Shown piece by piece: positions 9,167-18,909 of a stretch of DNA of 64,000 nucleotides (its first letter is position 1; every line of letters starts with the position of its first letter). The DNA lies in assembly GCA_963821815.1 (NCBI GenBank), contig CAWGFG010000006.1:1240001-1304000 (forward strand). Direction: 5' to 3'. The position numbers and the translations under genes are program-made. The notes beneath the pieces were generated by a model that worked only from the letters and a program-made list of their open reading frames with translations, did no database searches and was not told where the DNA came from. The stretch comes from JASGTU01 sp963821815 (GTDB taxonomy: Bacteria; Chloroflexota; Anaerolineae; Caldilineales; Caldilineaceae).

Positions 9167-11032
9167 TCAAACCCGGCGGATGGCTAGCATGGTAATGTCA
9201 TCTGCCTGTGCGGCACCATACATGAAACCTTCCAGATACATGTGCACCTTCTCCACAAGCGCGGTCGCGGTCGTGGTGGGCGCAGACAACAACCGGATTA
9301 GCCCATCATCCGTGACAAAGTCGCCTGCCGCATTGCGCGCTTCAGTAACACCGTCAGTGTAGGTATATACTGTATCGCCCGGCTCCAGCGTCACTTCCTC
9401 AATTTTGTACTCGATATTAGGGAACATGCCCACAGCAGCGCCAGTGTTGGTTAAGGACGCCTTGATCACGCCGTCTGAACTGACGATGTGGGGCGGATTG
9501 TGCCCCGCGTTGATGTACATCAGCTGACCGGTGTCGGGATTGAGCATGCCGAAGAAGAGCGTGGCGAACATGTTATCCTCAGCGTGGTTCTCGAGGATGT
9601 AGTTGTTTGCCAAGGAAACCGCGTTAAACAACGACATCGTGCCGGCGGAAGGCATAGCGCGCATGCGATTGCCACCCCGACTGCCGATGGCGCTGTCGCC
9701 CAGCAGCGAAGTCCAGTCGACAGAGTAATTCTGCTGTGCAAAGGCTCGCGTCAAACTACGTACCAGCGCCATGAATAGGGCTGCAGGCACGCCTTTGTCA
9801 ACTACATCGGCGATCACGAATCCCAGCCTGCGATTCTGAGTCATCATGAACGCGTCATACCAGTCACCGGCTACTTCACGCGCGGGCTGGAAGCGCGCAG
9901 CAATTTCATAACCTTCCACCTGCGGAAGTTGGCTGGGCAGGAACCCTGCCTGGATGCGGCGTGCCACTTGCACGTCCTGTTCCAGTTTCACGTACTCTTG
10001 CTCGCGATGAAGCATGAGTTGCGTATTATAGGCAACTGCAGCCTGTGCGGTCAGCGACTCAACCATTAGCTGATGGGTTGGGCTGAACGGGATCACATGT
10101 CCGTCGTCAGTATCCTGCGCGTTAAACAACTGAAGGACGCCTACAACGGTGCCGCTGGGATCACGTAAAGGCGCCGTGAGACATGACTGTGACTCGTAGC
10201 CTAGAGCTTTATCTCGCGACTTAGTCTCTTCACAACTGTAGCTGGACTCTTCAGCGAGGTCCGCAATGTTGACAGTACGCCCCTGCCTGACCACTTCTCG
10301 CAACAGATTCACGACAGGAGCATCGGGCTCATGTTCGCCAGCTTTGTCAGCTACGTCTATCGGCACGGGATCGAACGGTATTTCATTGCCGGTAACACCG
10401 CCCAGGTGGAGATCTAGCGAGTCTACAATCAGCACTGTATAGAAAAGTACGTCCGAATCTTCTTCAGTCAGAAAAAGCGCGCCAGCATCCGCTGAACACA
10501 ATCGCATGGATTCTTCCACAACCCGGTTGGCTAAGCCAGTGCGAGTTGCTTCCTGCGACAAGGAGACGCCGAGCGGTAGGATGACTTCCTCAAGTTGATC
10601 GCGGAGTGTGCTGAGATCCTCCATTGAATCCCATAAGCGCGGATCGTACTCGGTGAGTAGTTTCATCAATAGATCAGGATTCTGACGCAGTGCGGCCAGA
10701 AAAGCCTTCCCGTCAATCTGAAGCAGCAGGCTATCCTGTACAGCTGTGGCAGAGGTCGGCTGAGGCTTCTTTTGCAGAAGCGTCCATTCACCGTACAGAC
10801 CGTATGGCTTGATCAGGTTCACCGTACGATCATTGTGATCCACGCGCACGCTGCCCTCGAGCACGATGAAGACGCGATCGCTTCTCTCACCTTGCTCGCT
10901 GACCACTTCCCCCGCATGCACTCGTTCTTCGCTGGCGTACGCGAGTAGTTTCTCTAGAGATTCGCTCGAGAGTTTGTCGAACAGGTCCACCTGTTGCAAC
11001 GCCAACCGTTTGTCATCAACTGTCAATGTCAT
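9167..11032 (-). CDS. RsbU-like PP2C phosphatase with cyclic-nucleotide-binding and GAF domains
   Basis: This 621-residue protein begins with a cyclic-nucleotide-binding-type domain (about 10-130, with a GLYGEWTLL segment), then a GAF domain (about 165-345), a short coiled-coil linker and a SpoIIE/RsbU-type PP2C phosphatase domain (about 375-621). The metal-binding acidic residues are visible in GDWYDAF, VIADVVDKG and YTDGVTEARN. Proteins of this build dephosphorylate STAS anti-anti-sigma factors in response to a signal. It is the last gene of a minus-strand run that also holds a RsbW-like kinase and two STAS proteins, its likely partners. Confidence 0.92.
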   Translation of the reverse strand: MTLTVDDKRLALQQVDLFDKLSSESLEKLLAYASEERVHAGEVVSEQGERSDRVFIVLEGSVRVDHNDRTVNLIKPYGLYGEWTLLQKKPQPTSATAVQDSLLLQIDGKAFLAALRQNPDLLMKLLTEYDPRLWDSMEDLSTLRDQLEEVILPLGVSLSQEATRTGLANRVVEESMRLCSADAGALFLTEEDSDVLFYTVLIVDSLDLHLGGVTGNEIPFDPVPIDVADKAGEHEPDAPVVNLLREVVRQGRTVNIADLAEESSYSCEETKSRDKALGYESQSCLTAPLRDPSGTVVGVLQLFNAQDTDDGHVIPFSPTHQLMVESLTAQAAVAYNTQLMLHREQEYVKLEQDVQVARRIQAGFLPSQLPQVEGYEIAARFQPAREVAGDWYDAFMMTQNRRLGFVIADVVDKGVPAALFMALVRSLTRAFAQQNYSVDWTSLLGDSAIGSRGGNRMRAMPSAGTMSLFNAVSLANNYILENHAEDNMFATLFFGMLNPDTGQLMYINAGHNPPHIVSSDGVIKASLTNTGAAVGMFPNIEYKIEEVTLEPGDTVYTYTDGVTEARNAAGDFVTDDGLIRLLSAPTTTATALVEKVHMYLEGFMYGAAQADDITMLAIRRV

Positions 11033-11072
11033 TTGATTTCTCTATATGAACTCGTGCACGTGCGTTCACTTG

Positions 11073-11831
11073 TCACTCTACTACCACCCTATCTGCGATA
11101 TCACCCAATAACCTGGTAAAACGATGATCGGGATACTTCAGTACGAAGATGCCTTCGCTGGCAAGAGTCATCATCTCGTCGCTGTGGGGCAGAACGGCTG
11201 CGACTTCAGCGTCATACGCGCTGGCGACCCGTTCGCGCACCACGTCCAAACCGAACGATTCCGGTGTCTTGTTCACTACCAGCAGCAGGTTTGGCACAGC
11301 AAGCTTGCGCGCCACCTCTACCGTTACGGCTGTCCCCTGGTAATCTTGGGAATCAGGCCGCAGCACAATGGCCAGCACATCAGAAATCGCGATCGAAAGC
11401 AGCGTCTCTTCATTCAGACCAGGATGTGTGTCAATTAACAACATGTCCAGATCCAGTTGTTGAAGCAGGCGCTGATAGCCGTCGTTGAGCAGGCCGACGT
11501 CATAGCCCTCACGAAGCACGCGGGCGATATCGCCGGTCTTCATGCTGGACGGAATTAAGTAGATAGTACCTTCTGAACCGTCACCCAGCACATGGGACAC
11601 ATCGACCGCACAGGCCTCAACTTTGCAGTCACCCCAGAGATAGTCATTGAGCGAATGGGTAATATGATCCTCATCCAAGCCGAAGAGGACATGAATTCCC
11701 GGCGACATAATATCCGTATCGACTACGCCAATCCGCAAGCCTCGTAATGCGAGTAAAGCCGCTAAGTTGGCCGTGGTATTCGATTTTCCGGTACCGCCCC
11801 TAAACGAATGCACGGACATGATCCGTCCCAT
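11073..11831 (-). CDS. MinD/ParA-like P-loop ATPase
   Basis: This 252-residue protein has the deviant Walker A of the MinD/ParA family, RGGTGKSNTT (residues 11-20). Arg stands where the signature Lys (KGG) is usual. It continues with VVDTDIMSPG and a LLIDTHPGLNEE Walker B region. Family members position proteins or act as regulatory ATPases. Its place between an RsbU-like phosphatase and an RsbW-like kinase suggests a role in the partner-switching pathway, not in chromosome segregation, because no ParB is seen. It lies 40 bases upstream of the phosphatase gene. Confidence 0.88.
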   Translation of the reverse strand: MGRIMSVHSFRGGTGKSNTTANLAALLALRGLRIGVVDTDIMSPGIHVLFGLDEDHITHSLNDYLWGDCKVEACAVDVSHVLGDGSEGTIYLIPSSMKTGDIARVLREGYDVGLLNDGYQRLLQQLDLDMLLIDTHPGLNEETLLSIAISDVLAIVLRPDSQDYQGTAVTVEVARKLAVPNLLLVVNKTPESFGLDVVRERVASAYDAEVAAVLPHSDEMMTLASEGIFVLKYPDHRFTRLLGDIADRVVVE

Positions 11832-11913
11832 GCGGTGGCTCCTTACATCGTAATGTGAAGCGCAGACAGCGCTAGTTACTCATGACTATACTGTGTGGAG
11901 TACAGGCTCTTCG

Positions 11914-12336
11914 CTAGGCGCCATTGTTGCGGTTCACCACGAAGATATTACGGTTCTGTCCATCTACATATTCGTAGGCGAACTTGTCAACATTCTCTCC
12001 AGCGAGGAAGATGCCCAGTCCGCCGATATCGCGTTCCTCCAGTGGTGCGTCCAGGTCATCCGGCTGTTCACGCGAAAACGGATCGAATGGCGGTGAATCG
12101 TCGACCAGCTTGACCGTGACAGTCGAATTGTTTACCTCGAACTGTATATCGATTTCGCCCTCTGAGTAAGCCCCGTTGTAGCCATAGTTCACGATATTCG
12201 TGGCAATTTCATCAACAGCTAAACACAGTCGATAGGTCTGACGTTCAGTCAGACCTGCCTTCGACGCATGTTCGGAGACGAAAGCCCGAATGTCATCCAA
12301 TGATGTAAGGCTTCCGGGTACCGTAAGTGATGCCAT
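11914..12336 (-). CDS. RsbW-like anti-sigma serine kinase (HATPase)
   Basis: About 140 residues from the ATG at 12336, with an upstream in-frame ATG at 12381 that is less convincing. It is a single GHKL/HATPase_c_2 domain with the N-box DEIATNIVNYGY and a glycine-rich GGLGIFLA segment. This is the usual size and layout of RsbW/SpoIIAB-type kinases, which phosphorylate STAS proteins and can bind a sigma factor. No sigma factor gene is adjacent, so the output is unknown. Confidence 0.9.
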   Translation of the reverse strand: MASLTVPGSLTSLDDIRAFVSEHASKAGLTERQTYRLCLAVDEIATNIVNYGYNGAYSEGEIDIQFEVNNSTVTVKLVDDSPPFDPFSREQPDDLDAPLEERDIGGLGIFLAGENVDKFAYEYVDGQNRNIFVVNRNNGA

Positions 12337-12420
12337 AGTCCAGTCCCATTCTACCGATACATAACGGTGCAGCGGCCACATTCATGTGTGTCGTACGAGC
12401 CGCTAACAACGTTGATAGCG

Positions 12421-12759
12421 CTATGCTCCTTCGATCTCCGCTGCGTCGTACTCATCCAGCATGATGACGCTGTGGTGGAAGCCGGTCATGGTGATGGTTT
12501 CTAGAACTGCATCATGGGCGCCTACGACATAGAGATCTACGTCCGAACCCATTTTCTGTTTGGTGAAGACCAAGACGCGCAACCCGGCGCTAGCCATGAA
12601 CGTGAGTTCATCGAGCAGCAGCACAAGCCGACGCGGGTCTTCTTGCGCCACCTGCTCTACTGCGTTGCGGAATTCACCCGCTGCAACAGCGTCCAGTTCG
12701 CCCTCCAACGTTATGAGTGCGATTCCATCCCTTACTTCAGTACTGACTGTGAACGCCAT
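12421..12759 (-). CDS. STAS-domain anti-anti-sigma factor (RsbV-like)
   Basis: This 112-residue single-domain STAS protein has the phosphorylation-site motif FMASAGLRVL, with the Ser after Ala as the likely target. It would be phosphorylated by the RsbW-like kinase encoded just downstream and dephosphorylated by the RsbU-like phosphatase. The start is supported by AAAGGGAT upstream of the ATG. Confidence 0.92.
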   Translation of the reverse strand: MAFTVSTEVRDGIALITLEGELDAVAAGEFRNAVEQVAQEDPRRLVLLLDELTFMASAGLRVLVFTKQKMGSDVDLYVVGAHDAVLETITMTGFHHSVIMLDEYDAAEIEGA

Positions 12760-12857
12760 AATATCCCTTTCTGTCTACCTATTTAAGCTAGGTGCTCTAC
12801 GCGTGATGTTGACTATCGCCAATTGTGCGATTATAAGCAATCGCTCGTCCGATTTCA

Positions 12858-14975
12858 CTATTTCCCAACCAGAATTACTGTAGACCGGTTGCCGACAAGG
12901 ATGCCGTCCTGGTTCTCTAGTAGCGGTTCATCACCCACATCGAAGATATCGTCTGGCGATGGTGCGCCTGTGTTTGCCGCCACATGCCACGACGAACCTT
13001 CCGGCAAGCCCGGAATCTCAAACCAATGGTCCTCCCAATGGGTGTTCAGTGCTACGTATATGAAGTTGTCCTTCTCCATCCCACCGCGCGAGTTTTCTCC
13101 GCACAATAGGAAAGCGAGCAATCGACTTGTTCCAGACCAGTCAGCATTCCACGCTTGTGTGCCATGCCAGCTTATATCCGGGTAACCGCTGCCCACATGA
13201 TCCGAACCGCTGAGATGCCACCGGTTGCGCAATGCAGGGTGTGCATGGCGAAAGCCGACGATCTTCTGTGCGTAGCGCAATAGATCCTCATTCTTTTCCG
13301 TCAATGTCCAATCGAGCCAGTTGAGCTCATTGTCGTGGCAATAGGTATTATTATTGCCCTGCTTTGTGCGGCCCATTTCATCGCCCATGAGTATCATGGG
13401 AACACCCTGACTGACCATGAGATAGGTCAGAGCGTTTTTCGTCTGGCGGATACGCAGGTTATTGATAGCCGGATCGTCGGTGGGACCTTCCCAGCCGCAG
13501 TTCCAACTATCGTTGTCGTTGGATCCGTCCCGGTTGCCTTCGCCGTTGGCTTCGTTGTGTTTCTCGTTATACGAGACCATGTCATGCAGCGTGAAACCGT
13601 CATGCGCTGTCAGGAAGTTGATGGAAGCTGTAGCGCCGCGGCTAGCATAGAGATCGGGAGAACCCTGAATGCGCTGCGCCATATCGCCGATTGTGCCCAT
13701 TTCGCCCTTCAGAAACTTGCGCGCGCCGTCGCGATACTTGCCGTTCCACTCCGCCCAGCGTCCGTACGCCGGGAAGGAGCCAACCTGATAGAGACCACCT
13801 GCATCCCACGCCTCGGCGATGAGCTTGCACTTAGCCAGGATAGGGTCGAATGCCAAACTCTCCAGCAGCGGAGGGTTGGATAAGGGTGCACCGAAGGGAT
13901 CACGCCCAAGGATGGAAGCCAAATCGAAGCGGAATCCGTCTACGTGGTACTCAGCCGCCCAGTAGCGCAGACAGTCCAGCACCATGTCCCGCACAACGGG
14001 ATTGTTGCAGTTCAACGTATTGCCCGTGCCGCTGAAGTTGAAGTAGTAGCCTTCCGGCGTCAGCATATAGTAGGTCTTGTTATCTAAACCCTTGAACGAG
14101 ATGTACGGACCCTGTTCATTGCCTTCCGCCGTGTGGTTAAAGACCACATCCAGGAAGACCTCGATGTCGTTGCGGTGCAGTTCTTTAACTAGCGCCTTGA
14201 ACTCGTCGACCTGCATGCCCATCTTGCCGGTAGCTGCGTAGCCGGCCTTAGGAGCGAAGAAGCCAAGGGTGCTATATCCCCAGTAGTTGCCCACCAAATG
14301 GCGACCGCTCTCTTCGTCATACTTACTGTTCTCGAACTCGTCGAATTCGTAGATGGGCAGCAGCTCAATGCAGTTGATGCCCAGATCTTTCAAATAGGGA
14401 ATCTTTTCGCGAATGCCGGCGAACGTGCCAGGGAATCGTACGCCGGAGGAGGGATCCGCCGTGAAGCTTCGCACGTGTGCTTCGTAGATGACAAGGTCCT
14501 CCATAGGAACCTCGAGCGGTCGGTCGTCGCCCCAGTCGAAGTCGTCGAAGACCAAGCGAGCGCGATGCTGATACTTGTCGTCCCAGTCTGGGGCAACTCC
14601 CCAAATATCTCGCCCGCCGATTGCGCGCGCATACGGGTCCATGAGAATCTTGGATGTATCGAAACGATGACCCGCATCTGGGTCCCAGGGTCCGTCCATG
14701 CGATAACCGTATTCAGTCGACTCGATGTCTAGGCCGAAGACGATCATGCTGTAGACATTGCCTATGCGAAATTCCTCGCGGAAAGGAATCTCGACCTTGG
14801 GCGCCGATTCACCGATATCAAAGATAACCAACGTACAGCCGGTAGCATGGCTGGAAAACACAGAGAAGTTGATGCCGCCCGGTACAGACGTCGCGCCGAA
14901 TGGAAACGCTTTGCCTGCGCGCAACTTGTATCCTTCGTGTTCATGGGTAGGAAATACATCGATACGTTCTACCAT
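12858..14975 (-). CDS. glgX: Glycogen debranching enzyme, GlgX/isoamylase type (GH13)
   Basis: This 705-residue enzyme has an N-terminal CBM48-like beta domain (about 20-130), a GH13 catalytic barrel and a C-terminal beta domain. The catalytic triad is visible: nucleophile Asp351 in DGFRFDLAS, acid/base Glu388 in IAEAWDAGG and Asp459 in TAHDGFTL. The SYNEKHNEANGEGNRDG stretch is typical of GlgX/TreX. It hydrolyses alpha-1,6 branches of glycogen. The gene sits between two STAS genes with only 11 bases to the upstream one, so glycogen breakdown may be co-expressed with the regulatory module. Confidence 0.94.
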   Translation of the reverse strand: MVERIDVFPTHEHEGYKLRAGKAFPFGATSVPGGINFSVFSSHATGCTLVIFDIGESAPKVEIPFREEFRIGNVYSMIVFGLDIESTEYGYRMDGPWDPDAGHRFDTSKILMDPYARAIGGRDIWGVAPDWDDKYQHRARLVFDDFDWGDDRPLEVPMEDLVIYEAHVRSFTADPSSGVRFPGTFAGIREKIPYLKDLGINCIELLPIYEFDEFENSKYDEESGRHLVGNYWGYSTLGFFAPKAGYAATGKMGMQVDEFKALVKELHRNDIEVFLDVVFNHTAEGNEQGPYISFKGLDNKTYYMLTPEGYYFNFSGTGNTLNCNNPVVRDMVLDCLRYWAAEYHVDGFRFDLASILGRDPFGAPLSNPPLLESLAFDPILAKCKLIAEAWDAGGLYQVGSFPAYGRWAEWNGKYRDGARKFLKGEMGTIGDMAQRIQGSPDLYASRGATASINFLTAHDGFTLHDMVSYNEKHNEANGEGNRDGSNDNDSWNCGWEGPTDDPAINNLRIRQTKNALTYLMVSQGVPMILMGDEMGRTKQGNNNTYCHDNELNWLDWTLTEKNEDLLRYAQKIVGFRHAHPALRNRWHLSGSDHVGSGYPDISWHGTQAWNADWSGTSRLLAFLLCGENSRGGMEKDNFIYVALNTHWEDHWFEIPGLPEGSSWHVAANTGAPSPDDIFDVGDEPLLENQDGILVGNRSTVILVGK

Positions 14976-14986
14976 ATTGATTCCCC

Positions 14987-15319
14987 CTAACCCACGGCTT
15001 CTACGGCGGCTTCGACAGTCTCATAATGGTCAAAGAAGTCGAGGAAACCGGTCAGCGACATGGTGTCCTCGATTTCTTGGGACAGCCCCGACAGGGCCAC
15101 AGCACCTCCGCCTCCTGCAGCCGTGCGATAGACGACCAGCAACATGCGTAAGCCGGCACTGGACATATAGCCCACTCCGCTCATGTCAATGACGATCTTT
15201 TCATTAGCCTGCGCCAGCGGCGTGATTACGGCTTGTGCATCAGGAGCGGTACTGCCGTCAATCTCACCGCTTATTTCAACAATTTCCACGCCGTTCATCT
15301 GTCTACGCGATACTTCCAT
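14987..15319 (-). CDS. STAS-domain anti-sigma factor antagonist
   Basis: This 110-residue STAS protein has the motif GYMSSAGLRMLL. The Ser before Ala is the presumed phosphorylation site. An AGGAGAA precedes the ATG. It is a second, divergent copy beside the STAS protein at 12.4 kb, so the module has two possible phospho-acceptors for one RsbW-like kinase. Confidence 0.92.
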   Translation of the reverse strand: MEVSRRQMNGVEIVEISGEIDGSTAPDAQAVITPLAQANEKIVIDMSGVGYMSSAGLRMLLVVYRTAAGGGGAVALSGLSQEIEDTMSLTGFLDFFDHYETVEAAVEAVG

Positions 15320-15428
15320 GTTCTTCTCCTATCTAGTGCGTGCACTCTGTTGCGCTCGGTCGATCTAATGCGCGATCCGCCTATCTAACAACGCGTCGTC
15401 AGTGAGTACGTCTTCAACTGCCGAGCTT

Positions 15429-17253
15429 TCACGCACCGGTAGGTTCCACGCGCACACGTACACGCACTTGCCGGTCAACTTGCGGGAGATTGACCGTCAA
15501 TCCATCGGCATCGAAGTCCGTATACGGCAGTTCGTCGACAGTTACTTCGCTGATGCGAACACTTCCCGCAGGTAAGATATCTGGTGAAACGCGGCAGGAT
15601 ATTATCTTTAAAACCACCAGGATACGGCTTGAAGAAGAGGTCCAGCGGCTCCTTCGTGATAAGCAAGTTCGTATATGTCTGAGCAAGATAGCATAGCTCA
15701 AAGGAGTGGTAGCCGCTCATGGAGTGGCTGCCCTTGAAGCGCTCAGTGCCCATCAGGTAAGGGATACCGTTTGCCAGCACGTTGAAGTAAACAGCCCCAT
15801 CATCATGATCTAGGAAGAAAGCATTGTAGAAGGCAGAACCTTCGCGCGCATATTGCAAGTATTCTTTGTCGCTGAGAATGCCATTCAAGATGAGGTAGGC
15901 GAGAATGCCCTGCTCTTGCTGCCACCATGCTTTTCGATCGTGAAAGGCATAGCGGTTCCAATCCTGTCCATCTTGTCGCGCTCGCTCCATGACATCATAC
16001 CAACCGCCGCGCTGCCGGTCCTGGCCCACTTGCGGGATCTTCTCACCGATGGTGCGCGCTAGGCTCTCGTATTCGTCTTTCGGCGTAAGGCCGTACATGC
16101 GCATGAGGTTCCACGCGATCTTGAGATTGTGGCCCACCACGCCACGATTCTGCTGCCACATATGGTGCTGATCATACGACCAGTCTTCGAAAAACTTCTC
16201 CTGCACGAAGAAACTGTGTTCGTAATCCGGGAAGTGCTCGGTAATGGTATCGAATGTGTATTCCAGCATCTTGGCGTAGCGTTCTTCGCCTGTCGCCAGC
16301 CACAGGTTTATCAGATAGGCTGGTGCGTGATCACCCACTGAGTTCCAGTTCTTCTTGGCACGGTTGTCGCCCAAAGCTTCACTGCGCGCGTCAAGCGTAA
16401 TCGGGTCGAGATGAGAGAAGTAGCCACCTTTCTCATCGTCCAAGAAGAAACGGTCGAAGAGGTCGATGGTCATCTCAGCGTCGCGCAGAATTTTGGGATC
16501 ACCGGTGATTCGGTACGTTTGAATTGGACCAGCCAGGGCATAAATCTGCTCATAGGCAGGAATAGCGTCTAGATCGTCGCCGAATTCAGATGCGAATACC
16601 TTGGTTTCACGACGCCCTTCCACATCGATGCCGTGATACCAGTAGACGATGTTCTCGTCCAGGTCATAGAATCGCATGTGCTCACGAAGGTATTCAGTGC
16701 CACGCTCTGCGCCTTCCAGATAACGGTCATCACCCGTCAGCAAGTAAGCCGAGGCGAAGCCGTAGACCAGACGAGAAATTGTGTCGGTCTCCTGCCGGTA
16801 ACGGTCTTGCGCCTTCTCGCCGGTCAGCGTAATGTTGGTGCGATAGTCGTCGAAATTCACAGGATCGTCGCCGAACTGCGCGTGCAGGTAGAAATCGCCC
16901 AGTTGCGCAATCTGCCGCGTCCACCAATCGCGCGACTCGAAGGCATAGGAGTTTGCGCGACGGCCTACGAACAGGATGAACTGCGCTTCAAATGTGAAAT
17001 CCCCGCCCTCGGGATAGAACACGCCATAGGTAAAGAGATAGCGCCCCTCGGTTAGCATATCGCGAATCTGTCCGGTGGCGTCTTGGTAGGGCTGTCCCAA
17101 GTTGCGCACCAGCATGGCGTACGTGTTCTCCTTAAGCAGAACCGTGTACTCGCGTTCGTCACTGGTTTTGACAATATATCTGTTCGATTCCGGATCGAAG
17201 CTGGTCACATATCCGGCAATCGTGTCTGAAAAAGTGAAACTGATCTCATTCAT
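15429..17253 (-). CDS. AGE-family (N-acylglucosamine 2-epimerase-like) protein, frameshifted near its 3' end
   Basis: The protein has an N-terminal beta domain of about 110 residues and an (alpha/alpha)6-barrel like AGE epimerases and cellobiose 2-epimerases, with the segments DQHHMWQQNRGVVGHN, RKAWWQQEQGILAY and KGSHSMSGYHSFELCYL. The uninterrupted frame ends at 15475 with a tail of unusual composition. A second frame, running from about 15593 to the stop at 15429, supplies the expected ending: RVSPDILPAGSVRISEV and then a beta-rich finish. Removing one C of the CC at 15593-15594 joins them as NILRVSPDIL and gives about 607 residues. Either the base is a sequence error or the gene is damaged. 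AGGAGA precedes the ATG. The exact sugar is unknown. Confidence 0.85.
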
Positions 17254-17300
17254 GTGTTTCGGATTCTCCTGGTGCAGAATTGTTCTGTCGTGACAAACGC

Positions 17301-17765
17301 CTATTCAAGCGGGAGTGGATTATCCTGATCTTTATATCCTTGGCTGATCTCAACAATATTGCCATCCGGATCGCTCAACCACACCGTCCGCCAACCTGGT
17401 ATGAAGTCATCGAAATCGAATGGCCCAAAGGTGACGACTGCTGCATCACCCATCTCAGCGAGCTTCGCGTCGACATCGTCCACTTTGAAAGCGATATGCC
17501 GTACTCCAGGATAATGCACGCCATCGCCAGATGGCGCTCCATCGCCAGACGGCGCTGCGTCAGACGTAGCTTTGGGCGCCGGAGACTCCTCTTCAGCCTC
17601 GAACAGTTCCAGCCACATATCGCCTAAACGAATGAACACGATTTCTGTTTCGCCGAATGGCACTACGCGTGCTCGTACGAAATCAAAGTGCTCGACATAG
17701 AACAATTCAGTGGCCTTCGTATCTGCACATGTTAGCGATACGTGATGGAAAGCAATATTTGCCAC
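17301..17765 (-). CDS. VOC (glyoxalase/bleomycin-resistance) superfamily protein
   Basis: This 154-residue protein starts with GTG after GAGGGAG. Paired beta-alpha-beta-beta-beta modules carry the metal-type residues in FHHVSLTCAD, WLELFE, VRHIAFKVDD and GNIVEISQGY. These fit a VOC metalloenzyme such as a lyase, isomerase or dioxygenase. A short internal duplication (APSGDG repeated) lies in the loop between the two modules. It stands at the downstream end of the SnoaL-rich island, and its substrate is unknown. Confidence 0.88.
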   Translation of the reverse strand: MANIAFHHVSLTCADTKATELFYVEHFDFVRARVVPFGETEIVFIRLGDMWLELFEAEEESPAPKATSDAAPSGDGAPSGDGVHYPGVRHIAFKVDDVDAKLAEMGDAAVVTFGPFDFDDFIPGWRTVWLSDPDGNIVEISQGYKDQDNPLPLE

Positions 17766-17800
17766 GTTATCTCCCTCTTTGGATAGTGCGGCTGCGTTGA

Positions 17801-18202
17801 TTATTCAGCGGTCAGTTGGTCCATCATGCCTTTTTCGTCATATACATCCCACAATTCAGCTATCTTGCCGTCTTCGATGCGGAAAATCGTGATGCCGAGC
17901 ATATTGATGTCTTTGTTGGTAGGTGGCATACCAAAGAGGTCACCAGTGTGTGTCGCCGTCGCGGTCCATCGGCTCGTGACCTTGTTGCCCTGTATCACGG
18001 TATCCTGGACGGTATACTCAATATTGGGGAACGCGTTTATCAGCGCTTCGACAAAACCCCTGCCCACATCTCTACTGGGCACTTCCATTTGGTTAATGTG
18101 CCCGACATACGATTCAGACATAGCATCATTCCAAAGACTAATGTCGCTGTCGTTGTACACCTGGTAGAACTTCTTCACAGGAACCATCAGATCTGTCGCC
18201 AT
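17801..18202 (-). CDS. SnoaL-like (NTF2-fold) ester cyclase family protein
   Basis: This 133-residue protein of the SnoaL polyketide-cyclase-like group contains GRGFVEALINAFPNIEYTVQ, a TSRWTATATHTGDLFGMPPT strand pair and a closing IFRIEDGKIAELWDVYDE. The pattern of an N-terminal helix pair, 'FP(D/N)', 'W..(T/G)THTG.F.G.PPT' and 'G KI.E.W' is the family hallmark. AAGGAGA precedes the ATG. Cyclases of this fold act by general acid-base chemistry on enolisable carbonyl compounds. No substrate can be named. Confidence 0.88.
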   Translation of the reverse strand: MATDLMVPVKKFYQVYNDSDISLWNDAMSESYVGHINQMEVPSRDVGRGFVEALINAFPNIEYTVQDTVIQGNKVTSRWTATATHTGDLFGMPPTNKDINMLGITIFRIEDGKIAELWDVYDEKGMMDQLTAE

Positions 18203-18292
18203 CGTGTATTCTCCTTGTTGGATAAAAACCCTACTTCACTCGCCTTATGTGTTCACCATTTAGGTAAATGACGGACGCAAACATGGAGACAA

Positions 18293-18868
18293 TCAGTCGC
18301 TACGCTCATGTAACATGTCAATGATCTTCCGTGCGAATAGATGACAGTGTCCGCCAGTGCGTCCTGTTACCAAGTCACCGTCTACGACTACATCCTCATC
18401 CGTATATATCCCGCCCATGTTGATGACATCTCCATACAGGTTGGGATGAGCCACAACGCGGCGTCCCCTAATCAGTTCCGGAACAGGCGATACCAGCCAC
18501 ATGCCGTGGCAGATGATGCCCTTAATGATGGTGGGATCGTAGAATGCGCGTTGCAGGAACGTCACTGCAGGCGCCGGCGTCGGCAACTGGTCGGAGTAGC
18601 GCAACCGATCTGAAACGATCGCAGAAGGAACGATTATGGCACTGTAGGTGCTTAGTTCTTCGTCATCTATTTCTTCGAAACTCTCGTAACACTCGAACGG
18701 CACTTTGTATTCATGACCGGTAAAGGTCAGCGACGGCTGACCCCATAGGCGCGACAGCCAATGAACGTCCAGACCTTCTTCGGCGAAGCGACCCTCATAG
18801 TAAAATATTTCCTTCTCATAGAAATCGCTCTCGATCAGGATGCCTATCTTTTTGCCTTCTATCCCCAT
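18293..18868 (-). CDS. DJ-1/PfpI family protein (class I glutamine amidotransferase-like)
   Basis: 191 residues from the ATG at 18868, with AAAGGGGTG upstream. The frame runs further upstream but overlaps the neighbouring gene. The nucleophile elbow is IICHG with Cys120 followed by His121, and an acidic residue in ILIESDFYEKE (near residue 13) matches the conserved Glu of the family. Members act as proteases, deglycase-like enzymes, isonitrile hydratases or hydratases. The island context suggests metabolic use, but the reaction is open. Confidence 0.88.
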   Translation of the reverse strand: MGIEGKKIGILIESDFYEKEIFYYEGRFAEEGLDVHWLSRLWGQPSLTFTGHEYKVPFECYESFEEIDDEELSTYSAIIVPSAIVSDRLRYSDQLPTPAPAVTFLQRAFYDPTIIKGIICHGMWLVSPVPELIRGRRVVAHPNLYGDVINMGGIYTDEDVVVDGDLVTGRTGGHCHLFARKIIDMLHERSD

Positions 18869-18909
18869 CGAACACCCCTTTGTCTGACAAATGAAAATGC
18901 TATGTAAGT

